Positions 25,825 to 35,336 of a stretch of 64,000 nt of DNA are shown here, piece by piece (position 1 is the stretch's first letter; every line of letters begins with the position of its first letter). Below the pieces are notes generated by a model. That model saw only the letters and a program-made list of their open reading frames with translations. It ran no database searches and had not been told where the DNA came from. The position numbers and the translations under genes are program-made. This DNA comes from Allosaccharopolyspora coralli (lineage in GTDB: Bacteria > Actinomycetota > Actinomycetes > Mycobacteriales > Pseudonocardiaceae): the NCBI RefSeq assembly GCF_009664835.1, contig NZ_CP045929.1, positions 2,108,001 through 2,172,000 of the forward strand, written 5' to 3'.

Positions 25825-26799
25825 GTGCAGATCGCGGTGACCGGCTCGATCGCCACCGACCACCTCATGTCCTACTCCGGCAAGATCGCCGAGCAGCTGA
25901 TCGCCGACCAGCTCGAGCAGGTGTCCCTGTCGTTCCTCGTCGACGGACTCCAGGTCCGCCGGGGCGGTATCGCCGCCAACATCACCTTCGGCCTCGGCAA
26001 ACTGGGGGTCAGCTCGCTGCTGGTGGACGCGGTCGGCGAGGACTTCGCCGAGTACCGCGCGTGGCTGGAGCGTCACGGCGTGGACACGACCCACGTGCAC
26101 ACCTCGTCCACCGCGCACACCGCGCGTTTCACCTGCACCACCGACCAGGACCAGAACCAGATCGCCTCGTTCTACCCGGGCGCCATGTCGGAGGCCCGTG
26201 AGATCGAGATCAAGCCGATCGCCGACAAGGTCGGTGGCGTCGACCTTGTGACGATCTCGGCCGGTGACCCCGAGGCGATGCTGCGTCACACCCAGGAGTG
26301 CCGCGACCGCGGTTACCCCTTCCTGGCCGACCCGAGCCAGCAGCTGGCCCTCATGGACGGCGAGCAGATCCGTAAGCTGGTGGACGGTGCCAAGTACCTG
26401 TTCACCAACGAGTACGAGCACAGCCTGCTCCTGCAGAAGACCGGCTGGTCCGACGACGAGGTGCTGGGCAAGGTCGGCATGTGGGTCACCACCCTGGGCG
26501 ATCAAGGCGTGCGCATCGAGTCCAAGACGGCCGAGACGATCGAGGTTTCCGCGGTCAAGCCGAAGCAGATCGGCGACCCGACCGGTGCGGGCGACGCGGT
26601 GCGCGCGGGCTTTCTGGCCGGACAGGCCAAGGGCTTGGACCTGGAGCGGTCGATCCAGCTCGGCTGCGCCTTGGCGACCACGTCGCTGGAAACCGACGGC
26701 CCGCAGGAGTACGACGTCGAGAAGGGCTCCTTCGTGGCTCGATTCGCAGAGGCATACGGCGACACGGCTGCGGCCGACGTCGACTCGGTGCTTCGCTGA
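25825..26799 (+). CDS. adoK: Adenosine kinase (PfkB family)
   Basis: The 324-residue PfkB-type kinase closely matches the mycobacterial adenosine kinase pattern: opening IAVTGSIATDHLM, then SLSFLVDGL, AHTARFTCTTDQDQNQIASFYPGAMSEAR and ADPSQQLALMDGEQIRKLVDGAKYLFTNEYE. The catalytic loop DPTGAGDAVRAGF carries the base Asp257. It removes adenosine released by SAH hydrolase, pulling the reversible SAH hydrolysis forward. It lies 20 bp upstream of metH with no hairpin between. AAGGAGTT gives the ribosome site. Confidence 0.93.
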   Translation: MQIAVTGSIATDHLMSYSGKIAEQLIADQLEQVSLSFLVDGLQVRRGGIAANITFGLGKLGVSSLLVDAVGEDFAEYRAWLERHGVDTTHVHTSSTAHTARFTCTTDQDQNQIASFYPGAMSEAREIEIKPIADKVGGVDLVTISAGDPEAMLRHTQECRDRGYPFLADPSQQLALMDGEQIRKLVDGAKYLFTNEYEHSLLLQKTGWSDDEVLGKVGMWVTTLGDQGVRIESKTAETIEVSAVKPKQIGDPTGAGDAVRAGFLAGQAKGLDLERSIQLGCALATTSLETDGPQEYDVEKGSFVARFAEAYGDTAAADVDSVLR

Positions 26800-26819
26800 A
26801 AGCGGGAGAAAGCAACGTC

Positions 26820-29800
26820 ATGACTGAACAAGCGACATCGGGCCGGCAGGCCAACGACCCGAGCGGCTTCCTGTCGGCCATCGCCGAACGCGTGCTCGTC
26901 GGGGACGGCGGCATGGGTACGGCGTTGCAGGAGTACGACCTCTCGGTCGAGGAGGACTTCCAGAACCTCGAGGGCTGTAACGAGATCCTCAACGATACGC
27001 GCCCGGACGTGGTGCGCTCGATCTACACGGGGTTCCTGGCCAACGGCTCCGACGCCATCGAGTCGAACACCTTCGGTTGCAACCTGCCCAACCTCGGTGA
27101 TTACGGTATCGAGGACCGCATCCGTGAGCTCGCGGAGACGGGTGTCCGGCTGGCCAAGGAGTGCTGTGCCGAGTACTCGACGCCGGACAAGCCCCGCTTC
27201 GTGCTCGGATCGATGGGCCCGGGCACCAAGCTGCCCACACTGGGTCACGCGCCCTACGCGGACCTTCGGGACGCGTACCACAAGCAGGTCCTGGGCATGC
27301 TCGACGGCGGCGTCGACGTGGTGCTGGTCGAGACCTCGCAGGACCTGCTGCAGACCAAGGCGTCGATCGTCGCGGCGAAGCGCGCCATGGCCGAGCACGG
27401 CAGGCACGTGCCGATCATCGCCCACGTCACCGTCGAGCAGACCGGCACGATGCTGGTCGGCTCGGAGATCGGGGCGGCCCTGACGGCGCTGGAGCCGCTG
27501 GGCATCGACATGATCGGCATGAACTGCGCGACCGGGCCCGCCGAGATGAGCGAGCACCTGCGCGTGCTCGCCGAGCACGCGACCGTGCCGATCTCGGTGA
27601 TGCCCAACGCCGGCCTGCCCGAACTGGGCGACAACGGAGCGGTCTACCCGCTGCAGCCGCACGAGCTGGCCGAGGCGCTGGTCGGATTCGCCAACAACTT
27701 CGGTGCCCGCCTGGTCGGCGGTTGCTGTGGTGTGACCGGCGAGCACGTGCGCCAGGTCGCCGAAGCCGTCGACGGCCTCAACCCGGCGCAGCGCACGCCC
27801 AACGTGGTGCCGTCGATCTCGTCGGTGTACCAGGCGATCCCGTTCAAGCAGGACGCCTCGATCCTCAACGTCGGTGAGCGCACCAACGCCAACGGGTCCA
27901 AGGCGTTCCGCGAGGCGATGCTCGAGGAGCGCTACGAGGACTGCGTCGAGATCGCCAAGACGCAGACCCGCGAGGGCGCGCACATGCTCGACCTGTGCGT
28001 GGACTACGTCGGCCGGGACGGCACCTACGACATGCGGGAGCTTGCCTCGCGGCTCGCGACCGCCTCCACGCTGCCGGTCATGGTCGACTCCACCGAGGCC
28101 GAGGTGATCGAGGTCGGGCTGGAGCACCTCGGTGGCCGGTGCGCGATCAACTCGATCAACTACGAGGACGGCACCGAAGAGGGCGGACGGTACGACCGGG
28201 TCATGACGATGGCCGTCGAGCACGGTGCCGCCGTGGTGTGCACCTGCATCGACGAGGAGGGCCAGGCCAGGACCGCGGAGTGGAAGCTGCGCGTGGCCGA
28301 GCGCCTCATCGAAGACCTCACCCAGAACTGGGGCCTCGACGAGTCCGCGGTCATCATCGACACCCTGGTCTTCCCGATCACCACCGGTCAGGAAGAGGTC
28401 CGCCAGGACGGCATCGAGACGATCAACGCCATCCGCGAGCTCAAGAAGCGTCACCCGCGGGTGCAGACCACGCTGGGTCTGTCGAACGTGTCGTTCGGGC
28501 TCAACCCGGCGGCCCGCCAGGTGCTCAACTCGGTGTTCCTCAACGAGTGCCGTGAGGCCGGGCTGGACAGTGCCATCGTGCACGCGTCCAAGATCCTGCC
28601 CATGAACAAGATCGACGAGGAGGCCCGCCAGGTCGCGCTCGACCTCGTCTACGACCGGCGCCGCGCCGCCACCGACGACGAGCGGGCCTACGACCCGCTG
28701 CAGACGCTCATGGCGCTCTTCGAGGGTCAGAGCGCGCAGTCCACCGGAGCCTCCAAGGCCGAGGAACTGGCGGCGATGCCGCTGTTCGAGCGTCTGCAGC
28801 AACGCATCATCGACGGCGAGATGAACGGCCTGGGAGCCGACCTCGACGAGGCGATGCAGGAGAAGAAGCCGCTGCAGATCGTCAACGAGGATCTGCTCGG
28901 CGGCATGAAGGTCGTCGGTGACCTGTTCGGCTCCGGGCAGATGCAGCTGCCGTTCGTGCTGCAGTCCGCGGAGTGCATGAAGACCGCGGTGGCCCACCTC
29001 GAGCCGCACATGGACAAGGACGACTCGGGCGGCAAGGGCAAGCTGCTGCTGGCCACGGTCAAGGGCGATGTCCACGACATCGGCAAGAACCTGGTCGACA
29101 TCATCGTGTCCAACAACGGCTACGACGTGGTCAACATCGGCATCAAGCAGTCGATCAACACGATCCTGGACGAGGCCGAGAAGAACGAGGTCGACGCGAT
29201 CGGCATGTCCGGCCTGCTGGTCAAGTCCACGGTGATCATGAAGGACAACCTGGAGGAGATGAACTCCAGGAAGCTCGCCGAGAAGTACCCGGTGATGCTC
29301 GGTGGTGCGGCGCTGACCCGGACCTACGTGGAGAACCAGCTCGAGGAGACCTTCGACGGTGACGTCCGCTACGCCAAGGACGCGTTCGAGGGGCTGACCC
29401 TCATGGACCGCATCATGTCCTCCAAGCGGGGCGACAACCCCGAGGAGGACGAGAAGGAAGCGGCCAAGAAGGCCGAGCGGAAGGCTCGCCACGAGCGGTC
29501 CCAGCGCATCGCCGAGAAACGCAAGGCCGAGCAGGGTGAGCTTCCGAGCCTCGACGACACGACCAAGTCGGACGTCGACCCGAATCCGGGTGTCCCGACA
29601 CCTCCGTTCTGGGGCTCGAAGGTCGTCAAGGGCGTCCCGGTCAACGACTACCTGTCGCTGCTGGACGAGCGGGCCACCTTCTTCGGGCAGTGGGGTCTGC
29701 GCGGCTCGAAGAAGGGTCAGGGCCCGTCGTACGAGGAGCTGGTCGAGTCCGACGGGCGCCCGCGGCTGCGGGCCTGGATGGACGAGCTCGCCACCAAGGG

Positions 29801-30425
29801 CATCCTGCAGCACGCGGCGGTGGTCTACGGCTACTTCCCGTGCGTGTCCGAGGGCAACGACCTCGTCGTGCTCGACAAGGAGGAGCCGGACGCCCAGGAG
29901 CGGCACCGCTTCCACTTCCCTCGGCAGCAGCGGGAGCGCCGTCTGTGCCTGGCGGACTTCTACCGGTCCCGGGAGCGGGCCGAGGAGCTCGGCCAGGTCG
30001 ACGTCCTGCCGATCCAGTTGGTCACGATGGGTACGCCGATCGCGGACTACGCCAACGAGCTGTTCGCGAAGAACTCCTACCGGGACTACCTGGAGATCCA
30101 CGGTCTGGGTGTGCAGCTGACCGAGGCCCTGGCGGAGTACTGGCACCGCAGGGTCCGCCAGGAGCTGCTGTGGTCGCCGGGCAAGTCGGTGTCCGAGGAG
30201 GACCCCGAAGAGGTCGAGCAGTTCTTCAAGCTCGGCTACCGCGGCGCCCGGTACTCGTTCGGGTACGGCGCGTGCCCCGAGATCGAGGACCGGGAGAAGC
30301 TCGTGGACCTGCTCGACAGCGAGCGCATCGGCGTGGTGCTCTCGGAGGGATACCAGCTGCATCCGGAGCAGTCCACGGACGCGATCGTCAGCCACCACCC
30401 GGAAGCCAAGTACTTCAACGTGTGA
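26820..30425 (+). CDS. metH: Cobalamin-dependent methionine synthase
   Basis: The 1201-residue enzyme regenerates methionine from homocysteine and methyl-tetrahydrofolate. Modules in order: homocysteine-binding barrel with zinc Cys pair [10 protein letters not shown] (~20-320); pterin-binding barrel ([18 protein letters not shown], ~340-620); B12-binding cap and Rossmann domain with axial His752 in GDVHDIGKN (~640-870); a charged linker (~880-920, Lys/Glu-rich); and the C-terminal SAM-dependent reactivation domain (~930-1200). The ATG at 26820 follows GGGAGAAAG. Use of B12-dependent MetH rather than betaine-homocysteine methyltransferase avoids consuming the betaine product. Confidence 0.96.
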   Translation: MTEQATSGRQANDPSGFLSAIAERVLVGDGGMGTALQEYDLSVEEDFQNLEGCNEILNDTRPDVVRSIYTGFLANGSDAIESNTFGCNLPNLGDYGIEDRIRELAETGVRLAKECCAEYSTPDKPRFVLGSMGPGTKLPTLGHAPYADLRDAYHKQVLGMLDGGVDVVLVETSQDLLQTKASIVAAKRAMAEHGRHVPIIAHVTVEQTGTMLVGSEIGAALTALEPLGIDMIGMNCATGPAEMSEHLRVLAEHATVPISVMPNAGLPELGDNGAVYPLQPHELAEALVGFANNFGARLVGGCCGVTGEHVRQVAEAVDGLNPAQRTPNVVPSISSVYQAIPFKQDASILNVGERTNANGSKAFREAMLEERYEDCVEIAKTQTREGAHMLDLCVDYVGRDGTYDMRELASRLATASTLPVMVDSTEAEVIEVGLEHLGGRCAINSINYEDGTEEGGRYDRVMTMAVEHGAAVVCTCIDEEGQARTAEWKLRVAERLIEDLTQNWGLDESAVIIDTLVFPITTGQEEVRQDGIETINAIRELKKRHPRVQTTLGLSNVSFGLNPAARQVLNSVFLNECREAGLDSAIVHASKILPMNKIDEEARQVALDLVYDRRRAATDDERAYDPLQTLMALFEGQSAQSTGASKAEELAAMPLFERLQQRIIDGEMNGLGADLDEAMQEKKPLQIVNEDLLGGMKVVGDLFGSGQMQLPFVLQSAECMKTAVAHLEPHMDKDDSGGKGKLLLATVKGDVHDIGKNLVDIIVSNNGYDVVNIGIKQSINTILDEAEKNEVDAIGMSGLLVKSTVIMKDNLEEMNSRKLAEKYPVMLGGAALTRTYVENQLEETFDGDVRYAKDAFEGLTLMDRIMSSKRGDNPEEDEKEAAKKAERKARHERSQRIAEKRKAEQGELPSLDDTTKSDVDPNPGVPTPPFWGSKVVKGVPVNDYLSLLDERATFFGQWGLRGSKKGQGPSYEELVESDGRPRLRAWMDELATKGILQHAAVVYGYFPCVSEGNDLVVLDKEEPDAQERHRFHFPRQQRERRLCLADFYRSRERAEELGQVDVLPIQLVTMGTPIADYANELFAKNSYRDYLEIHGLGVQLTEALAEYWHRRVRQELLWSPGKSVSEEDPEEVEQFFKLGYRGARYSFGYGACPEIEDREKLVDLLDSERIGVVLSEGYQLHPEQSTDAIVSHHPEAKYFNV

Positions 30426-30489
30426 CGCGGGCCTTCTCAGGCCGCGAGTGTCAACAGTGCCCTGGAAAGGGAAACGAAGAAAGGAAACC

Positions 30490-31950
30490 ATGAGCCCGAA
30501 GCTCGAGAAGGTCAACGGTATCGAGTTCGCCATCGCGGACCCGAAGCTGGCCGACAGCGGCCGTCACCAGATCCGCCTGGCGGAGCACGAGATGCCGGGC
30601 CTGATGGCTACTCGCAAGGAGTACTCCGCGAGCAAGCCGCTCAAGGGTGCTCGCATCGCGGGTTCGCTGCACATGACCGTGCAGACCGCGGTGCTCATCG
30701 AGACCCTGGTGGAGCTCGGCGCCGAGGTTCGCTGGGTGTCCTGCAACATCTTCTCCACCCAGGACGAGGCCGCCGCGGCGGTCGTCGTCGGGAACGGCAC
30801 CCCGGACAAGCCGGAAGGCACCCCGGTGTTCGCCTGGAAGGGCGAGACGCTGGAAGAGTACTGGTGGTGCACCGACCAGCTCTGGCAGAACTTCGCCGGC
30901 GACCAGGGTCCGAACATGATCCTGGACGACGGCGGCGACGCGACCATGCTGGTCCAGAAGGGTGTCGAGTTCGAGAAGGCCGGCGCTGTTCCGCAGCCGA
31001 CCGACGAGGACCCGGAGGAGTTCAAGGTCGTCCTGGCGACCCTGCGCAAGAGCCTCGAGGCCGACAAGCAGCGGTTCACCAAGACGGCCAAGGAGATCAA
31101 GGGCGTCACCGAGGAGACCACGACCGGCGTGCACAAGCTCGTCGAGCTGGTCAAGTCCGGCGACCTGCTGTTCCCGGCGATCAACGTCAACGACTCGGTC
31201 ACCAAGTCGAAGTTCGACAACAAGTACGGCTGCCGCCACTCGCTGGTCGACGGCATCAACCGTGGCACCGACGTGCTCATCGGTGGCAAGACGGCCGTGA
31301 TCTGCGGCTTCGGCGACGTCGGTAAGGGTTCGGCGGAGTCGCTGCGCGGCCAGGGTGCCCGCGTCATCGTCACCGAGATCGACCCGATCTGCGCGCTGCA
31401 GGCGGCGATGGAGGGCTACGAGGTCAAGACGATGGAGGACGTCGTCGAGACCGCGGACATCTTCATCACGACCACCGGCAACTTCAACATCATCACCGCC
31501 GAGCACATGTCGCAGATGAAGCACAACGCCATCGTCGGCAACGTCGGTCACTTCGACAACGAGATCGACATGGCGAACCTGGAGAAGACTCCCGGCATCA
31601 AGAAGGTCGAGATCAAGCCCCAGGTGCACGAGTTCACCTTCCAGGACGGGCACGCGATCATCGTGCTCTCCGAGGGTCGTCTGCTGAACCTGGGCAACGC
31701 CACCGGGCACCCGAGCTTCGTGATGTCGAACTCGTTCACCAACCAGACGCTCGCGCAGATCGAGCTCTGGACCAAGCCGGGCGAGTACGCCAAGGACGTC
31801 TACGTGCTGCCGAAGCACCTCGACGAGAAGGTCGCGCGGCTGCACCTCGACGCTCTCGGTGTGAAGCTCACCAAGCTCACCAAGGATCAGGCCGAGTACA
31901 TCGGTGTCGACGTCGAGGGCCCGTACAAGCCCGAGCACTACCGCTACTGA
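30490..31950 (+). CDS. ahcY: S-adenosylhomocysteine hydrolase
   Basis: The 486-residue NAD-dependent enzyme splits SAH, the inhibitory by-product of methylation, to adenosine and homocysteine. Landmarks are the substrate-binding [12 protein letters not shown], the cofactor motif [30 protein letters not shown], and the C-terminal [10 protein letters not shown] tail (the Lys-Tyr that contacts NAD of the neighbouring subunit). An insertion of about 40 residues (near 165-215) is present, as in actinobacterial and eukaryote-like long forms. It follows metH by 64 bp with AAGAAAGGAAA as ribosome site. Relief of SAH inhibition is essential for betaine synthesis. Confidence 0.97.
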   Translation: MSPKLEKVNGIEFAIADPKLADSGRHQIRLAEHEMPGLMATRKEYSASKPLKGARIAGSLHMTVQTAVLIETLVELGAEVRWVSCNIFSTQDEAAAAVVVGNGTPDKPEGTPVFAWKGETLEEYWWCTDQLWQNFAGDQGPNMILDDGGDATMLVQKGVEFEKAGAVPQPTDEDPEEFKVVLATLRKSLEADKQRFTKTAKEIKGVTEETTTGVHKLVELVKSGDLLFPAINVNDSVTKSKFDNKYGCRHSLVDGINRGTDVLIGGKTAVICGFGDVGKGSAESLRGQGARVIVTEIDPICALQAAMEGYEVKTMEDVVETADIFITTTGNFNIITAEHMSQMKHNAIVGNVGHFDNEIDMANLEKTPGIKKVEIKPQVHEFTFQDGHAIIVLSEGRLLNLGNATGHPSFVMSNSFTNQTLAQIELWTKPGEYAKDVYVLPKHLDEKVARLHLDALGVKLTKLTKDQAEYIGVDVEGPYKPEHYRY

Positions 31951-31984
31951 TCGGATGATCGGTCGCCGGCACCGCCCTGGTGTT

Positions 31985-32015
31985 CCTGCCACCGTCCACA
32001 CCGGACGGTGGCAGG
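31985..32015 (+). terminator. 13-bp perfect hairpin after ahcY
   Basis: Arms CCTGCCACCGTCC (31985-31997) and its complement (32003-32015) enclose ACACC. It probably ends most transcripts of the betaine operon at ahcY. The metF-like gene would then depend on readthrough or its own promoter. Confidence 0.7.
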
Positions 32016-32087
32016 GCGCCGCGGAGGGCGGTGGCGGCACCGTCATCGGATTGTTCGTAGCTCGTTCGGTCGCTGCCGCCGAAGCAG

Positions 32088-32136
32088 CATCGCACCCGCG
32101 GTGCTGCCTAGGCGGGGCACATCGCACCCGCGGTGC
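32088..32136 (+). repeat. Two 17-bp direct repeats upstream of metF-like gene
   Basis: CATCGCACCCGCGGTGC occurs at 32088-32104 and 32120-32136, exactly 32 bp apart. Each contains a TCGCACC/GGTGCGA-like dyad. The spacing of about three helical turns suggests paired protein-binding sites in front of the 32174 gene. Confidence 0.6.
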
Positions 32137-32173
32137 GACGGCCGACGTCGACGGAGGGAAACCTGAGGCCGAC

Positions 32174-33061
32174 ATGCAGACCATCGCACTCGAACTGGTT
32201 CCGCCGAACCTCGAAGGCGGCGAGGAAACCGCGCTGGCTGAAGCCCGCAAGGTCGTGGACAACGGCCGCGCCACCGGATTCGGTGAGCACCTGCGGCACG
32301 TGATGATTCCCGGGATCATCGCCGAGGACGAGGATCGTCCGGTAGCGATGAAGCCGAAGATGGACGTCATCGACTTCTGGAAGACCGTGCGCCCGGAGTT
32401 GGCAGGCGTCAAGGGCCTGTGCACCCAGGTGACGGCTTTCCACGAGAAGGAACAGCTCACCGAACGGCTCCGTGAGCTGCGGGACTCCGGCATGGACGGG
32501 GTGACGTTCGTCGGTGTGCCGCGCACGATGGCCGACGGCGAAGGACCGGGAATGGCGCCGACGGACGCGCTGACCCAGTTCCAGGACGTGGTCGACAACC
32601 GCGGCTCGATCCTCATCCCGACCCGGGAGGGCGAGCAGGGCCGGTTCAACTTCAAGTGTGATCGCGGCGCCACGTTCGGCATGACCCAATTGCTGTACTC
32701 GGACGCGATCGTCGGGTTCCTGCGGCAGTTCGCGACGGAGACCGAGCACCGGCCGGAGGTCCTGCTCTCGTTCGGGTTCGTTCCGGGTATGGAGTCCGGC
32801 AAGAAGCTCATCGACTGGCTGATCCAGGACCCGGGTAATCCCGCGGTGGAGGCCGAGCAGCGGTGGGTGGCCGAGATCGCGCAGCTCTCGTTCGCCGAGC
32901 GCAAGCAGAAGCTCGTCGACCTCTACAAGCGGGTCGTCGACGGTGCGGGCGAGCTCGGGTTCCCGTTGAGCATCCACCTGGAGGCCCCGTACGGGAATTC
33001 CAAGCCCGCGTTCGAGACGTTCGTGGAGATGCTCGACCACTGGGCACCGCAGGGCGACTAG
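32174..33061 (+). CDS. Atypical methylenetetrahydrofolate reductase (Rv2172c-like)
   Basis: The 295-residue protein is placed to make methyl-tetrahydrofolate for MetH. It lacks the canonical MetF blocks (no TYGAGG, no ALRGDPP). Instead it opens with ALELVPPN and carries IRHVMIPGII-type, MKPKMDVIDFW, GLCTQVT, VGVPRTMADGEG, GRFNFKCDRGATFGMTQLLYSDAIVGFL and SFGFVPGMES segments. As I recall them, these match the distinct mycobacterial MTHFR exemplified by Rv2172c, reported as flavin-independent. A GATFGMTQLLYSD stretch parallels the TQ-F-D site of normal MTHFR. GGAGGG lies 16 bp upstream of the ATG. I am confident of its link to the methyl cycle and moderately sure of the activity. Confidence 0.75.
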   Translation: MQTIALELVPPNLEGGEETALAEARKVVDNGRATGFGEHLRHVMIPGIIAEDEDRPVAMKPKMDVIDFWKTVRPELAGVKGLCTQVTAFHEKEQLTERLRELRDSGMDGVTFVGVPRTMADGEGPGMAPTDALTQFQDVVDNRGSILIPTREGEQGRFNFKCDRGATFGMTQLLYSDAIVGFLRQFATETEHRPEVLLSFGFVPGMESGKKLIDWLIQDPGNPAVEAEQRWVAEIAQLSFAERKQKLVDLYKRVVDGAGELGFPLSIHLEAPYGNSKPAFETFVEMLDHWAPQGD

Positions 33062-33079
33062 TCGCCTCTTCCTGACATC

Positions 33080-33118
33080 AACGGCCCCGCCCACCGGAGC
33101 ACGGTGGGCGGGGCCGTT
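33080..33118. terminator. 17-bp perfect hairpin between metF-like and sortase genes
   Basis: Arms 33080-33096 (AACGGCCCCGCCCACCG) and 33102-33118 are exact complements around GAGCA. The hairpin serves the two converging genes. Confidence 0.8.
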
Positions 33119-33152
33119 GTGTGTCTCCGGATCCGCGTTGGCTCCCGGGTCG

Positions 33153-33770
33153 TCAGGTTCCCGGGGCCTCGGGTCGCAGCGAGGCGAAGACGATGACGTT
33201 GTCGCGATAGCTCTGCTCCCGGTCGTCGAACGCGCCGCCACACGTGATCAGACGAAGTTCGCGGTCCGGGGTGGGGAGCCAGACGGCTTCGGTGGGAAAC
33301 GAGTCCTTGGGGTGCTGTTCGACCTTTCGTACGACGAACTCGAGGGTCTGTCCCGCGGCCGAGTCGACAAAGATCTCGTCGCCGGGGGAGAGCTCGTCCA
33401 GTCGGTAGAACACGTCGGGCCCGGAACGCGAGTCGACGTGGCCGAGGATCGCGGCGGGGCCACTCGCACCCGGAGTGACTCCGTCCTCGAACCAGCTCAT
33501 CTCGCCGAACTCGGGAACCTCCAGCGTGTTGTCGTCGGTGAGGCCGGTGCGGGCCAGGCCTCCGGTGAGGTCGAGCGCGGGAATCGTCAGCGCGACCGGG
33601 GCCGACGTCTCGGCTTCGGAGACGACGGCGGGAGGGCGCTCGACCGTGGCGGGTTCAGCCCGGTGCGTGCCGGAAGTCGGTGAGGTGCATGCACCGAGCG
33701 TCATGACGGCCACGGCCGCGACGATGGTGTTGATCCGACGCTGCATCGGGGCTTTCCGGGGGGTAGTCAC
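33153..33770 (-). CDS. Class F sortase-like lipoprotein
   Basis: The 205-residue protein has a lipoprotein signal (IVAAVAVMTLGAC, lipid Cys28) and a sortase domain with catalytic His111 (ILGHVDS), Cys177 (LITCGG) and Arg189 (YRDNVIVF). The compact size, TIPALDL start of the barrel and lack of a C-terminal anchor fit class F. Sortases join proteins to the cell wall or to each other. No LPXTG- or LAXTG-type substrate is obvious in the window; the adjacent CHRD protein ends in a hydrophobic helix but lacks such a motif. An in-frame ATG at residue 9 is an alternative start. Confidence 0.85.
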   Translation of the reverse strand: MTTPRKAPMQRRINTIVAAVAVMTLGACTSPTSGTHRAEPATVERPPAVVSEAETSAPVALTIPALDLTGGLARTGLTDDNTLEVPEFGEMSWFEDGVTPGASGPAAILGHVDSRSGPDVFYRLDELSPGDEIFVDSAAGQTLEFVVRKVEQHPKDSFPTEAVWLPTPDRELRLITCGGAFDDREQSYRDNVIVFASLRPEAPGT

Positions 33771-33826
33771 CGGCCGGGTGCTACCGCGCGTGGCGGGCCT
33801 CCCGGCCGGTGGTCCGGGCGAGGTGA

Positions 33827-34543
33827 TTATCGGTCCGACTGCGTCGTGCGGTTGCGCGCGACGACGATCAGACCCGCTCCGAGGGCGGTGGCGGCCAACG
33901 CTCCGAGGGGAAGCAATGCTCCCGGCTCGTCCTGGGCGGTGGCACCGCCACCGGTCTCTGCTCCACCCATCGGGACCATGCTCAGCTGTCCCCGTACCGC
34001 CCCGTCGGTGAACTGCGAGGTGTGGGTGTCGGCGAAGAACTGCTCCGGTGCGGCCTCGAGCTGCGCGAGGCTGAACCCTTCGCCGGTGTCGGTCACGTCG
34101 TCGTCACCGGTGAGACCGGTCGTGAACGGCCCTTGCATGCATCCTTCGCTGCGCAGGGTCCCGTCGCCGGCGTCCTCCGGGTCGGGGAAGACCAGCCGTG
34201 GTGGTCCCGAGGTCCCCGCGGCCGCCTCGTGGATGTGCGTGGCGGTTCGTGCGGGGCTGTCGTACGGCGGAGTCACGCCGTTGAGGACGATGTCGTAGCA
34301 GATGATCTCGTCGTCGCTGTTGATTCGGAAGGTGAAGGTTCCCGACGCTCCCGGCTCTCCGGGAGACGGTTGGTCGTCCGAGTTCACGACCATGTCCGGC
34401 GTGGCCATCGTGGTGAGCATGCTGGTGAACTCGGCGGGTTCCGGGACCTCGTCGTCGGCGTGCGCCAGCCCTGCGGGCAGCACCGCCAGCAGGGCTGCCG
34501 AGATCCCTGCCACCCCGGTTCGAGCCAGTGCGATCTTGCGCAT
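33827..34543 (-). CDS. Secreted CHRD-domain protein with C-terminal membrane anchor
   Basis: The 238-residue protein has a Sec signal peptide ending near AHA (residue ~28). A CHRD-like domain follows (FTFRINSDDEIICYDIVLNGVTP, ATHIHEAAAG, TDGAVRGQLSMVP), and a C-terminal transmembrane helix (LLPLGALAATALGAGLIVVA) precedes a basic tail. CHRD domains occur in surface proteins of unknown function. It is divergently encoded from an ECF sigma/anti-sigma pair, whose sigma factor may control it. It is also beside a sortase, which hints at a surface-assembly role. Confidence 0.8.
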   Translation of the reverse strand: MRKIALARTGVAGISAALLAVLPAGLAHADDEVPEPAEFTSMLTTMATPDMVVNSDDQPSPGEPGASGTFTFRINSDDEIICYDIVLNGVTPPYDSPARTATHIHEAAAGTSGPPRLVFPDPEDAGDGTLRSEGCMQGPFTTGLTGDDDVTDTGEGFSLAQLEAAPEQFFADTHTSQFTDGAVRGQLSMVPMGGAETGGGATAQDEPGALLPLGALAATALGAGLIVVARNRTTQSDR

Positions 34544-34772
34544 GTGCGTCTCCGTTCCTCCGTGACCGCCCGCAGGGTCGTCCCCGCGTGCGACCGTCCG
34601 ACCTCGGATGTTGATATGTACGAGTTGTCGGAACTATCCGTTCACCGGCGTTCGCGCCCGAACCGGGTGAACCCTGTGGTTGCCGTCCGTGGTCGAACGC
34701 CGAGGCACGCAGTCGTGGTTGAACGCAGCGCGCCGTCGCGGCGTACACAGCTGTCGAAGGGGAGGTGGATGG

Positions 34773-35336
34773 ATGCGCCGTTCGCGACAGAGCCGGAGGA
34801 ACGACTGGCCGGGCGAGTTCGATCTCCGGTCCGAACACGGCGTCCGCGCGGCCTACGCCATGCACGGCCCCGAGCTGTACCGCTTCGCCCTGCGGCAGCT
34901 CGGCGACGAAGGACGGGCGCGCGACGTCGTCCAGGAAGTGTTCCTGCGGGCGTGGCGCGCGGCGGAGTCGTTCGACGCCGAAGTCGGCAGCCTGCGCGTC
35001 TGGCTGTTCGCGATCGCCAGGAACGCGGTGGTCGACGAGGTGCGCCGGGTACGCGCCCGGCCGGTGCGGCTGGTCGACGACCGGGCGCTCGCCACGCTCG
35101 CCCACGGCGACCTCGCGCACGACGAGTCGGTGATGACGTCGTGGCTCGTCGAGGAGGCGATGCGGCGCATCACTCCGGAACACCGCGCCGCGCTCGTGGA
35201 GACGTATCTTCGTGGCCGTCCGTATCCCGAGGTCGCGCACGAGCAGGAAATCCCGGTCGGCACTCTCCGGAGCAGAGTGTTCTACGGCTTGAAGGCCCTT
35301 CGGCTGGCGATGGACGAGATGGGGGTGGAACCGTGA
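34773..35336 (+). CDS. ECF RNA polymerase sigma factor (SigK/SigL-like)
   Basis: The 187-residue protein has region 2 (LYRFALRQLGDEGRARDVVQEVFLRAWRAAESFDAEVGSLRVWLFAIARNAVVDEVRR, split by a short loop) and region 4 (ITPEHRAALVETYLRGRPYPEVAHEQEIPVGTLRSRVFYGLKALR). I chose the ATG at 34773 because GGGGAGG (34759-34765) sits seven bases before it. The stop overlaps the anti-sigma start (GTGA), the standard coupled pair. A GGAAC box at 34630 upstream hints at autoregulation but the matching -10 is weak. Confidence 0.9.
   Translation: MRRSRQSRRNDWPGEFDLRSEHGVRAAYAMHGPELYRFALRQLGDEGRARDVVQEVFLRAWRAAESFDAEVGSLRVWLFAIARNAVVDEVRRVRARPVRLVDDRALATLAHGDLAHDESVMTSWLVEEAMRRITPEHRAALVETYLRGRPYPEVAHEQEIPVGTLRSRVFYGLKALRLAMDEMGVEP

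Noticed and set aside
26502-30533. A very long open frame (over 1300 codons) antisense to metH and its flanks
   Set aside because: It is the mirror of a real gene in GC-rich DNA: the product is low-complexity Val/Leu/Arg/Asp/His sequence, with no domain, while metH on the other strand has every expected motif.
30451-32904. Long minus-strand open frame across ahcY and the metF-like gene
   Set aside because: Same antisense artefact; no ribosome site and no recognisable protein.
34630-34652. Autoregulatory ECF promoter upstream of the sigma gene (GGAAC...GTTC)
   Set aside because: The spacer is only 15 bp and the -10 is weak, so I do not list it as a feature.
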